DNA from: Chloroflexota bacterium
GTDB lineage: Bacteria > Chloroflexota > Anaerolineae > Aggregatilineales > Phototrophicaceae
Length of the DNA stretch: 64,000 bases
Reading direction: 5' to 3'
NCBI GenBank assembly: GCA_028873975.1
Contig: JAPPMO010000017.1
Location: 1-64,000, forward strand
Shown: positions 52,311-59,433 of the stretch, one piece after another
Layout: the number at the start of each line of letters is the position of its first letter
Position numbering within the stretch: position 1 is the stretch's first letter
The notes under the pieces: model-generated
Databases searched by the model: none
The model's input: the letters and a program-made list of their open reading frames with translations, nothing else
Told to the model about the DNA's origin: nothing
Made by a program: the position numbers and the translations under genes

Positions 52311-53789
52311 CTACAGCACCGGCGCGCCAGCCTCCCGCTTGATGAACTGCCCGGCGCCATTGCTGCCCAGCCAGGTCTCGCCATCGACCAGCTTCACCCC
52401 CCGCTGATAAACCTGTACCGGCATCCCTTTGACGGTCATGCCTTCGTAGCAGTTGTAATCGACGCGCATGTGGTGCGTGGCCGCGCTGATGCTGTGTTCC
52501 TTCTGCGGATCCCATACCAGAAGATCAGCGTCCGAACCCACGGCGATGGTGCCTTTGCGCGGGTACATGCCGAAGACGCGCGCCGGGTTCGTGCAATGCA
52601 GTTCCACAAAGCGCGAGGGCGAGAGCTTCCCGCTGTTGACGCCGGCCTGCCACATCACCATCATGCGGTCTTCCAGCCCGGGCATGCCGTTGGGGATCTT
52701 GGCGAAATTGCCCAAGCCCAGCTCTTTGCCCGGCCGGCGATAAGACGGGTCTTGTTTTTCGTAGCTGGTCCAATCCGTTCCGCCGGTCCGCTCATTCCAT
52801 TCTGCCCAGGGACCGTGCCCGCCGTCATACCAGAAATCGCAATGGTCGGTGCTGACGATCTGCAGCGTGCCATCGCGGACGGCTTGCCAAAGGATGCCGT
52901 GATCATGCACAGTTCGGATCGGCGGAGAGCAGACGTACTTCGACCCTTCGAACCCGGGCAGCGCCATGTGATCGTCGACGGTGAGGAAGAAGTACTGCAC
53001 GCAGGTCTCGCCCATGACGGGATAGCCCAGCGCGCGTCCGCGCCGCAGCGCTTCAATGGCCGGTTCGCAGGTCATGTGCACCACATAAAGCGGGCAGCCG
53101 GTCATGCCGGACATGACCACGGCGCGGTTGGTGGCTTCGCCTTCGATCTCCGGCGGGCGCGACGCGGCGTGATAAACCGGGTCGGTTTTGCCTTCCGCCA
53201 GCAGCGCCGGCGTCAGCGCCGCCTCGACATCGCCATTTTCGGCGTGGACCATGACGATCATGCCGTTGTCGGCGGCCACGCGCATGGTGTTGAACAAGGT
53301 CGCGTCGTCAATTTGGAAGACATTCTTGTAAGCCATGAAGAGCTTCAAGCTGGTGATGCCCTCGTCGAGCATGGTCGGGATTTCTTCCATGACAGCGTCG
53401 TTGAGGTCGGTGACCGCCATGTGGAAGGCATAGTCGATCTGGGCGAGATGCTCGGATTTCGCCCGCCAGGTCTCCAGCCCGTCGCGCAGGCTGCCGCCGA
53501 TGGGCTGCACCACGAAGTCGATATGCGTGGTGGTGCCGCCGAAAGCCGCCGCCTTATGCCCGACATCAAAGTCGTCATTGCTGATGGTGCCGCCGAAGGG
53601 CAGGTCGAGGTGGGTGTGCACGTCGATGCCGCCGGGCAGCAGATACTTGCCCGCGCAGTCAACGACTTCGTGATTGTCGCCTTTGAGGTCGCGGCCGATC
53701 AGCGTGACGATCTCGCCTTCGACCAGGACATCGGCGCGGACCTGGTCGCTGGCGGTGATGATGGTTCCGTTCACAAATAATGTTCCCAT
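52311..53789 (-). CDS. hydA: D-hydantoinase/dihydropyrimidinase
   Basis: A 492-residue cyclic amidase that opens dihydrouracil or dihydrothymine to N-carbamoyl-beta-amino acids. Landmarks are GGIDVHTHLDLPFGG (HxH), the carboxylated Lys of TSLKLFMAYKN, the His of MIVMVHAENGD, VVHMTCEPA with the next His, QIVSTDHCDFW with the Asp, and the tail PRKGTIAVGSDADLLVWDP. A loop of about 30 residues after WYDGGHGPWAEWNERTGG is longer than usual. AAGGAGAAG precedes the ATG. With the LLM oxidoreductase, MmsA and the class III aminotransferase nearby it supports reductive pyrimidine breakdown. The 38-bp repeat covers its 3' end. Confidence 0.93.
   Translation of the reverse strand: MGTLFVNGTIITASDQVRADVLVEGEIVTLIGRDLKGDNHEVVDCAGKYLLPGGIDVHTHLDLPFGGTISNDDFDVGHKAAAFGGTTTHIDFVVQPIGGSLRDGLETWRAKSEHLAQIDYAFHMAVTDLNDAVMEEIPTMLDEGITSLKLFMAYKNVFQIDDATLFNTMRVAADNGMIVMVHAENGDVEAALTPALLAEGKTDPVYHAASRPPEIEGEATNRAVVMSGMTGCPLYVVHMTCEPAIEALRRGRALGYPVMGETCVQYFFLTVDDHMALPGFEGSKYVCSPPIRTVHDHGILWQAVRDGTLQIVSTDHCDFWYDGGHGPWAEWNERTGGTDWTSYEKQDPSYRRPGKELGLGNFAKIPNGMPGLEDRMMVMWQAGVNSGKLSPSRFVELHCTNPARVFGMYPRKGTIAVGSDADLLVWDPQKEHSISAATHHMRVDYNCYEGMTVKGMPVQVYQRGVKLVDGETWLGSNGAGQFIKREAGAPVL
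52312..52349. repeat. 38-bp direct repeat, copy 2 (inside the hydantoinase 3' end)
   Basis: Encodes the last codons of the hydantoinase (QFIKREAGAPVL and stop). Exact partner of 51536-51573, 776 bp away. Confidence 0.85.
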
Positions 53790-53815
53790 TTTCTTCTCCT
53801 TAGTGAGTGCGCTAG

Positions 53816-54376
53816 CTAGAAGGAAATACCCCTATATATCTCTGCCAATGGCAAGTCGCAACCCAGCGCCGCCAGCGGGATGACGGCATCCAGGCCCGTG
53901 TATGAATGGGTCTGCCAGCCGCTTGCGCCGCGCGCACAAACTTCTACAAGCGCCTCATACTGGTCAATGACCAGAATCACTTGCAGCGACTTGATGCTTT
54001 GATAATAGCGCAGCTTGCTGCCGCGGTCATAATCCATCGAGGAAGGCGAAGTCACCTCGGCGACCAGAAGGGGGTTAAACAGGTTCAACGAGCGCTCATC
54101 GGTTTCCGGCGCGCCGCAGACGACGCTTACGTCGGGATAGAGATAGCGCGTAGGGCTGACGCTGTGGCGCACATGCCCGGCATGTACTTGGCAACCGCTT
54201 CGGCTCAGGCGCTGCCAGAGCGCGACGATCGTATTTACAATGAGTGAATCGTGATTGACTGTCCCACCCGTCATCGGAACTACCTCGCCGTCAATGTATT
54301 CGTTCTTGTATTCGCTGGCTTCATCAAAGGCGAAGTACTCTTCGACGGTCATCTGGCGGATGCGTTCGACAACCAT
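53816..54376 (-). CDS. Uma2-family putative endonuclease (4)
   Basis: A 186-residue Uma2 protein of the same subtype as 44694-45287: VVERIRQMTVEEYFAFDEAS, NEYIDGEVVPMTGGTVNHDS, YLYPDVSVVCGAPE, and LLVAEVTSPSSMDYDRGSKL with the core Glu and Lys. It lies between the LLM oxidoreductase and hydantoinase genes, splitting what otherwise looks like a pyrimidine operon. It is the fourth family member within 10 kb. Its stop falls in a 14-bp box shared with 27524. Confidence 0.88.
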   Translation of the reverse strand: MVVERIRQMTVEEYFAFDEASEYKNEYIDGEVVPMTGGTVNHDSLIVNTIVALWQRLSRSGCQVHAGHVRHSVSPTRYLYPDVSVVCGAPETDERSLNLFNPLLVAEVTSPSSMDYDRGSKLRYYQSIKSLQVILVIDQYEALVEVCARGASGWQTHSYTGLDAVIPLAALGCDLPLAEIYRGISF

Positions 54377-54411
54377 GATTCCGTATGCCCTCCCTGAACT
54401 GATTTTGCGCC

Positions 54412-55407
54412 CTAGCGAAATGCCGGGATGATCTTCTCGCCGTATTCTGCCACGATGCGCTCTTCTTCACCACACATCAGATAGATGTTGAACTGCGTCA
54501 CGCCGGCTGCTTCCAGGTCCTTCAGCTTGGCGATGTGGTCGTCGACGCTGCCCAGGATGCCAAAGGCGTCGACGATGTCTTCCGTGATAAAGTCGAGATG
54601 GTCCGCGTCCTTGTCGGCGTGTTCCTTGTAGTCGTAACCCTTGCGTCCTTCAATGTAGGCGGTCAAGCTCTCGGGTATATCCGGGCTGTCCATGCCATAG
54701 CGCTCGACGATATCCGCCACATGATTGCCCACCATGGCCGGGAACCAGCGCGTTTGTTCCCGCGCCTTGTCCATATCCCCGATCCAAACCGGCGCCGCCG
54801 ACATGATCTGATAATTCGACATATCTTTTCCCGCTGCTTCGCCGTCAGCGATCGCCTGCTGGGAGAACCACTTGACCAAGCCCGGGTCTGCCAGCTGAAT
54901 CACCAAGCCATCGCCAGAGCGACCCGCGCCCGCCAGCGCTTTGGGTCCATAAGCCGCGATCCAGATCGGGATTTCATAGCCATTGGCCCAGGGGAACCGC
55001 GCCGATGTGTCATCGTAAGCGACCTCGTCGCCGCGGACCAATCCGCGCAGGACATCGGCAAATCGTTCCATATTGGCGACGGTCATGGGCTTTTTGCCCA
55101 GCATGCGCCGCGAGCTGTCGCCGCGGCCGATGCCGATCTCGATGCGGTTGCCGCTTTGCACAGCCAGCGTGGCGTACATGCTGGCCGCCACAGACCATTC
55201 CCGCACGCCCGGATTGGTCACCAGCGGTCCGTAGATCATGTCCTCGGTCTGCGCCATGCACAATGCCATGGTCAAATAACATTCGCGCCACAGCACATGC
55301 GAATCGAAGAACCAGCCGTATTTGAATCCGGCGACTTCCGCTTGCTTGCACAGCGCCACCGTGCGCTTGGGAGAAATATCGCCTTTGAATGTGATGCCGA
55401 AGTCCAT
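54412..55407 (-). CDS. LLM-class flavin/F420-dependent oxidoreductase
   Basis: A 331-residue luciferase-like monooxygenase barrel. MDFGITFKGDISPKRTVALC at the N-terminus, GWFFDSHVLWRECYLTMALC, the cofactor phosphate loop NRIEIGIGRGDSSRRMLGKK, PIWIAAYGPKALAGAGRSGD and GSVDDHIAKLKDLEAAGVTQ near the end. It resembles the CPS_4043-type F420/LLM family that, as I recall, is found next to dihydropyrimidinase genes; here it is separated from one only by a Uma2 gene. It may supply a redox step on a pyrimidine-derived compound. A GGAG site precedes the ATG. Confidence 0.88.
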   Translation of the reverse strand: MDFGITFKGDISPKRTVALCKQAEVAGFKYGWFFDSHVLWRECYLTMALCMAQTEDMIYGPLVTNPGVREWSVAASMYATLAVQSGNRIEIGIGRGDSSRRMLGKKPMTVANMERFADVLRGLVRGDEVAYDDTSARFPWANGYEIPIWIAAYGPKALAGAGRSGDGLVIQLADPGLVKWFSQQAIADGEAAGKDMSNYQIMSAAPVWIGDMDKAREQTRWFPAMVGNHVADIVERYGMDSPDIPESLTAYIEGRKGYDYKEHADKDADHLDFITEDIVDAFGILGSVDDHIAKLKDLEAAGVTQFNIYLMCGEEERIVAEYGEKIIPAFR

Positions 55408-55551
55408 TTTTCGCTCCTTTTTTTTGAATGCCCTCAGCCCCGGCCGCTTCCCCCCATGAAGAAGCTAAAAATGTCGCCGATCCAGGTGGCTTACAGCTGC
55501 GCGGCGCGCGCTACGTCGGTTGGCAATATGGGGTGTCCTTTCTTCGGCGCT

Positions 55552-55890
55552 TCACATGAATCTGAGACTGTTCTTCATGTTCTCCGGAGTTTCGCTGCGG
55601 TGGAGGTTTTCCAGGGCATTGACGGCATAACCGATGCCGAGATTGCTGTTGGGAAAATAGGCGATGCCATTGTGTTCAAAACTGAAGAAAGACGGATCGG
55701 TGAAGTCCGAATCTTCTGTACAGAGTACCCGACCAGCTTCTGCGGCAAAACTCAGTTGTCTCAGATCGCCAATCTTTAGCATCTTTTCGTCGCGCGCTGC
55801 CAGGGCATCTATCCCGCGCTCCCGTAATTGCTTTGCTATTTCGGGATCCATGTTTTCATCCAGGTAAAAGCGTAATCTGCTCTGGGACAA
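55552..55890 (-). CDS. DUF5615 PIN-like toxin (1)
   Basis: About 113 residues. RLRFYLDENMDPEIAKQLRE at the N-terminus carries the DEN motif, followed by ALAARDEKMLKIGDLRQLSF, RVLCTEDSDF with the second acidic pair, and HNGIAYF. This is the DUF5615 fold, a mini-PIN family paired with DUF433. No ATG lies at the expected place; I propose TTG at 55890, which leaves about 35 bp overlap with the upstream gene. An ATG at 55957 would give 22 more residues. The partner upstream encodes two DUF433 domains. Confidence 0.75.
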   Translation of the reverse strand: MSQSRLRFYLDENMDPEIAKQLRERGIDALAARDEKMLKIGDLRQLSFAAEAGRVLCTEDSDFTDPSFFSFEHNGIAYFPNSNLGIGYAVNALENLHRSETPENMKNSLRFM

Positions 55891-56485
55891 GACCTTCCGC
55901 CTTCCAACGCTCGTCAAAGCAGCTGACATATTCAATTTCGCTGTCGATCTCGGTCGAGCGCTCGTGATAATAGGCCAATGCGCCAAATACCTGATCAAGT
56001 GATAGATCATATTTTTCGGCGATAAGTTCGGGCTCATTCACTCCGTAACGCCACTCCACGACAATATCCGCCACGCGCAAGCGTGTGCCGTCAATACACG
56101 GGCTGCCGTGATGTTGGTCGGTGTTACGGCTGATAAGAGTCAGGCTTTCAATGCTTGCTTCTTCGGGCTCGTCAATGAGTACTCGAGATGCCACTGCCGC
56201 TTCCGGCCCTTCCGATTTCAAACGTTCGTCGAAGCGCAAGTCTTCAGCGATATCGGCATCGATCTCCGACTTATGTTGGTGATAATAAGCAATCGCCGCA
56301 TAGACCTGCGCCGGGGTCGCTTTGTATCGCTCGGCGATTTCCTCCGGCGATGCGCTCCTTTCACTATATTGATAGTCAAAGACGATGCGCTTCACTTTCA
56401 GCCCACGGCCGATGATAGTCGGTCGCCCCCTGCGACAGCCGGGCCTGCGCCAAATCAAATTGATGCTTTCAATTACGCGCGCCAT
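55856..56485 (-). CDS. Tandem DUF433 antitoxin-like protein (two domains)
   Basis: A 209-residue protein with two DUF433 domains. Domain 1 is about 5-80 (RRGRPTIIGRGLKVKRIVFD, SPEEIAERYKATPAQVYAAI, AYYHQHKSEIDADI). Domain 2 is about 120-190 (HHGSPCIDGTRLRVADIVVE, EPELIAEKYDLSLDQVFGAL, AYYHERSTEIDSEI). A single DUF433 domain is the rule. DUF433 proteins are winged-helix antitoxins of DUF5615 toxins. GGAG precedes the ATG. Its stop overlaps the toxin start. Confidence 0.88.
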   Translation of the reverse strand: MARVIESINLIWRRPGCRRGRPTIIGRGLKVKRIVFDYQYSERSASPEEIAERYKATPAQVYAAIAYYHQHKSEIDADIAEDLRFDERLKSEGPEAAVASRVLIDEPEEASIESLTLISRNTDQHHGSPCIDGTRLRVADIVVEWRYGVNEPELIAEKYDLSLDQVFGALAYYHERSTEIDSEIEYVSCFDERWKAEGLVPEQITLLPG

Positions 56486-56521
56486 GTCATACTCCGCTTT
56501 CTTCTGTAATTCTGTCCGGCC

Positions 56522-56860
56522 CTAGCGGAACTCGACAAGGTTTCTCATTTCGGACGCATCCTTGTCGTCAGCAAGTTCGCGCAGACTTCGTACCATGTAG
56601 CCAATATCGCGTTGACCCTTCTCGAAGAATACTATCCCGGCATGTTGCGCGCCCGCTCGCGCCATCCTCACGTAATCGGCGTCGCGAGTACAAATCACGC
56701 GCTTTTCTTCCGTGGCTAATTCCAGCAAGTTTGGGTCGCCCTCGCCAAATATCTCCAATTCATGTACCGACGAGACATCAATGCCACTCGCTTTTAATTG
56801 CCGGGCTACGCTAGGCGGCATGTTTTCATCTATGAAATAGCTAACTTGGTTGGCGTCCAA
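56522..56860 (-). CDS. DUF5615 PIN-like toxin (2)
   Basis: 112 residues. YFIDENMPPSVARQLKASGI (DEN motif), EGDPNLLELATEEKRVICTR, DADYVRMARAG and HAGIVFFEKGQRDIGYMVRS are all typical of DUF5615. Residues D11, E12 and the Asp pair of CTRDADY are positioned for metal binding. The start overlaps the upstream DUF433 gene by 20 bp. It is related to 55552-55890, and the two modules are likely a tandem duplication. Confidence 0.87.
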   Translation of the reverse strand: MDANQVSYFIDENMPPSVARQLKASGIDVSSVHELEIFGEGDPNLLELATEEKRVICTRDADYVRMARAGAQHAGIVFFEKGQRDIGYMVRSLRELADDKDASEMRNLVEFR

Positions 56861-57131
56861 GCGTCTCGCCTTTCACATGTCGAATGTAGTCGTCGTCTTT
56901 CTGTATGTCCTTGTCGATTTCTTCCTTGTGCTCGTAATAGTACGCCAATGCGGCATACACGCCGCCAACCGGGATTTCATAGATTGCGGCGATCTTTTCC
57001 GGGTCTGCCTCGCCGTGTTGCCGCTCCATAACGATGTCCATGACTCGCAGACCCGTGCCAACCAAGCAGGGACGCCCGCCACGCACATTCGGGTCACGGT
57101 AAATCAAATTGATGCTTTCTATGGTCTTCAT
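56841..57131 (-). CDS. DUF433 antitoxin-like protein
   Basis: 96 residues with one DUF433 domain: MKTIESINLIYRDPNVRGGR, PCLVGTGLRVMDIVMERQHG, DPEKIAAIYEIPVGGVYAAL, AYYYEHKEEIDKDI. An excellent GGAGG lies before ATG 57131. Together with 56522-56860 it makes a complete two-gene module; the next module downstream has the duplicated-domain version. The N-terminal IESINLIYR motif is shared with 55856-56485 (IESINLIWR), evidence for common descent. Confidence 0.88.
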   Translation of the reverse strand: MKTIESINLIYRDPNVRGGRPCLVGTGLRVMDIVMERQHGEADPEKIAAIYEIPVGGVYAALAYYYEHKEEIDKDIQKDDDYIRHVKGETLGRQPS

Positions 57132-57189
57132 GGCTGCCTCCAGAAGCGGGCGACCGGATTGATCGCCCTGTTTGCCTATAGCGCGTCGC

Positions 57190-57277
57190 TTATGCAACGA
57201 GAACGCTTGCGATTTTGCGTGAGCGGGACATTCCTGTGACCTTATCGCCGGTTACGCGCCGAGCGGCTGCAATCGGC
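57190..57277. repeat. 17-bp box family, copy C
   Basis: TCGCCGGTTACGCGCCG at 57245-57261, identical to 45363-45379. Just upstream, 57180-57230 resembles 29750-29805. Marks the border between the toxin-antitoxin modules and the mmsA operon. Confidence 0.6.
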
Positions 57278-57628
57278 CTATGGCGCATGCTCCCTGCCGC
57301 AACGCTCCAGGGCGCGCTGCGCCGCGCGCACATTGATCTTGGGCGCCACGTCTCGATAAAAGCGCGCGGCGATGTTTTCCACGGCGGCTTGCCCCGCCGT
57401 GGAAACATCGCTCAGGTCGAGCGTGTAATCCGCCGCCTCCAGCCCTTCGATCGGTTCCAGGGTGATCTCTACCACATTTTCCCGACGGACCCGTTCCAGC
57501 TTCTTTCGGCGCTTGTCAGCCGCTTTCGCCTTGGCTGATTCTCCGATGCCGCCGTACCAGTCACAGAGTTGCGCTTCCATCTCGACCGCGTAGCTGAGGA
57601 TCGCGCCGAAGGTGTTCAGTGATGACAT
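57278..57628 (-). CDS. Small helical protein downstream of mmsA
   Basis: 116 residues with no recognised family. It begins MSSLNTFGAILSYAVEMEAQ, has a basic stretch AKAKAADKRRKKLERVRREN and then VVEITLEPIEGLEAADYTLD. The opening helix, with AILSYAVEMEAQLCDWY, recalls ferritin-like/rubrerythrin proteins, but a full iron-binding set is not seen. It begins 8 bp after the mmsA stop on the same strand and is surely co-transcribed with it. A role with semialdehyde metabolism is only suggested by position. Confidence 0.65.
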   Translation of the reverse strand: MSSLNTFGAILSYAVEMEAQLCDWYGGIGESAKAKAADKRRKKLERVRRENVVEITLEPIEGLEAADYTLDLSDVSTAGQAAVENIAARFYRDVAPKINVRAAQRALERCGREHAP

Positions 57629-57636
57629 GGACAACC

Positions 57637-59088
57637 CTATACCCATCTTTCAATGACGATCTTGCGCTCGGTATAAAACTCGATCGAATCCATGCCCTGT
57701 CCGTGGAGATCGCCGAAGAAAGAATCCTTTTGTCCGCCGAAGGGGAAGGATGCCGAAGGCGCCGCCACACCGATGTTGACGCCGATATTGCCGGCATTCA
57801 CGTTGTACTTGAACTCGCGCGCGTTTTTGCCGTTGCTGGTGAAGATGCTGGCGGCATTGCCATAGCGGCTCTGGTTGATGATATCGACAGCGTCGTCAAA
57901 GCTGTCGGCTTTCATCAGCGCCAGGACCGGACCGAAGACCTCTTCATCCGCCATAGTCGTATTGGGCTGAACGTCCGCGATCAAGGTGGGACCGACCCAG
58001 GACCCGTTCTCAAAGCCGTCGACAGTGTAGTCGCGCCCGTCTACAACCAGGTCCGCGCCCTCCGTCGCGCTCTGCGCGATCATGGATTCGATGCGTTCCT
58101 TGGCGCTGTCGCTGATGACCGTACCCATCTGCGTGCTTTCATCCAAGCCATAGCCGACCTTGAGGTTGGCGACCTGTTTTGCCAGCTCGTCTTTCAGGGC
58201 ATCGTAGGCATCGCCGACGCCAACCGCCACGGCAGCAGCCAGGCAGCGTTGACCGGCGCAGCCGTAGGCCGCGCCCAGGATGTTTCGGACGCTGGCTTCG
58301 ATATCGGCGTCGGGCATCACAGCGATGTAATTCTTGGCGCCGCCCTGCGCTTGCACGCGCTTGCCGTTGCGGGTGCAGGTCTCGTAAATGATCTTGGCCA
58401 CCGCGCTTGAGCCAACGAAGGAGACGCCCGTGACATCGGGATGCTCCATCAGCGCCGTCGCCGACGGCACAGCGCCATTCACTAAATTGACCACGCCTTC
58501 GGGCAAGTCCAATTCGTCGAGCATTTCGAACAGGAATTCCGTGCTCAAGGGCGTCTGCGGCGATGGTTTCAAAATGAAGGTATTGCCGCAGGTGATGGCT
58601 GTCGGCAAGAACCAAAGCGGCACCATAAAGGGAAAATTGAAAGGGGTAATGGCGGCGAAGACGCCAGCCGGCTGGCGCACGGTGGTCTCGTCAATGCCGG
58701 AGCTGATATCTTCCAAGCCATCGCTGCGCATGAGCACCGGCACGCTCATGGCGAAGTCGATGCTTTCGATGCCGCGGCGGACTTCACCGCGCGCTTCGTC
58801 CATGGTCTTGCCGTGTTCCTTGACGACAATGCGCGAGATCGCTTCAAAGTTGTCCTCGACCATGACTTTGAAATGGTGCATGTACTGCGCGCGCACGAGG
58901 ACGGGCGTGCTGCGCCATTCGTCGAAAGCCGCTTTGGCGGCGCGCACAGCCAGATCAACATCCGCCGCGCTGGAATCCGGACAGTCGGCGAGATGCTCGC
59001 AAGTCGCCGGGTCATGCACCGGCAGCAAAGCCGCCGCGCCGGACTCGGCCCATTCGCCGTCAATATAGTTCTTGATGGTCCTGCTCAT
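57637..59088 (-). CDS. mmsA: CoA-acylating (methyl)malonate-semialdehyde dehydrogenase
   Basis: A 483-residue ALDH of the MmsA branch, converting malonate or methylmalonate semialdehyde with NAD and CoA to acetyl- or propionyl-CoA and CO2. The N-terminal KNYIDGEWAES, ITPFNFPFMVPLWFLPTAIT and FILKPSPQTPLS are typical. The catalytic Cys is in GCAGQRCLAA (about C282). The general-base Glu of ordinary ALDHs is absent, the segment reading QAQGGAKNYIAVMPD, as expected for CoA-dependent members. GAGGAG precedes the ATG. It is divergent from a class III aminotransferase gene whose product would feed it. Confidence 0.95.
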   Translation of the reverse strand: MSRTIKNYIDGEWAESGAAALLPVHDPATCEHLADCPDSSAADVDLAVRAAKAAFDEWRSTPVLVRAQYMHHFKVMVEDNFEAISRIVVKEHGKTMDEARGEVRRGIESIDFAMSVPVLMRSDGLEDISSGIDETTVRQPAGVFAAITPFNFPFMVPLWFLPTAITCGNTFILKPSPQTPLSTEFLFEMLDELDLPEGVVNLVNGAVPSATALMEHPDVTGVSFVGSSAVAKIIYETCTRNGKRVQAQGGAKNYIAVMPDADIEASVRNILGAAYGCAGQRCLAAAVAVGVGDAYDALKDELAKQVANLKVGYGLDESTQMGTVISDSAKERIESMIAQSATEGADLVVDGRDYTVDGFENGSWVGPTLIADVQPNTTMADEEVFGPVLALMKADSFDDAVDIINQSRYGNAASIFTSNGKNAREFKYNVNAGNIGVNIGVAAPSASFPFGGQKDSFFGDLHGQGMDSIEFYTERKIVIERWV

Positions 59089-59433
59089 GAATCGCTCCTC
59101 ACACTAAGCTGCTTTACTTTTGGCAACATTATGTCGCCCGATTGAAAAGTTGGATACGCCATGCAGCTATTGTACAATGGTTTATTGGCAAAATCCGTAG
59201 ATTCTTGGCATCCCGGGCGGCATCGCAGACAGTTGGCAGGTCGCATGGCTAGACCTTGAAATCGCGCGCCGAGCCAAAGCATATTTTGTACAAAGTGTAG
59301 CAAATTTACCCTATTTATTAGACAGTTTGTTGGAATGTGTTATACTATAGGCGATTTTTCGAGTGTCATGCAAGAGCCAAAGCAATTGGCGAGAGTATTG
59401 AGCGCATCGATAACGAATAACGGGAGAACATGG
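59089..59433. promoter_or_regulatory. Divergent control region mmsA / aminotransferase
   Basis: A 345-bp gap without genes. It contains ATTGTACAAT (59169-59178) and TTTGTACAAA (59285-59294), two perfect palindromes sharing the core TTGTACAA, and a promoter at 59318-59346 for the rightward gene. The first palindrome is about 80 bp before mmsA, the second about 25 bp before the rightward -35. This is the arrangement expected of one repressor controlling both directions. Confidence 0.6.
59318..59346 (+). promoter_or_regulatory. Promoter for the class III aminotransferase gene
   Basis: TTAGAC at 59318-59323, a 17-bp spacer and TATACT at 59341-59346, with an extended -10 TGT at 59338-59340. The start of transcription would be near 59353, 80 nt before the ATG. 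Confidence 0.6.

Noticed and set aside
52044..53780. Very long plus-strand open frame (578 codons) opposite the hydantoinase
   Set aside because: It is antisense to a gene with complete metal-site motifs and a good ribosome site; its product is rich in His/Arg/Ala and has no domain. Such frames arise from the codon bias of G+C-rich genes.
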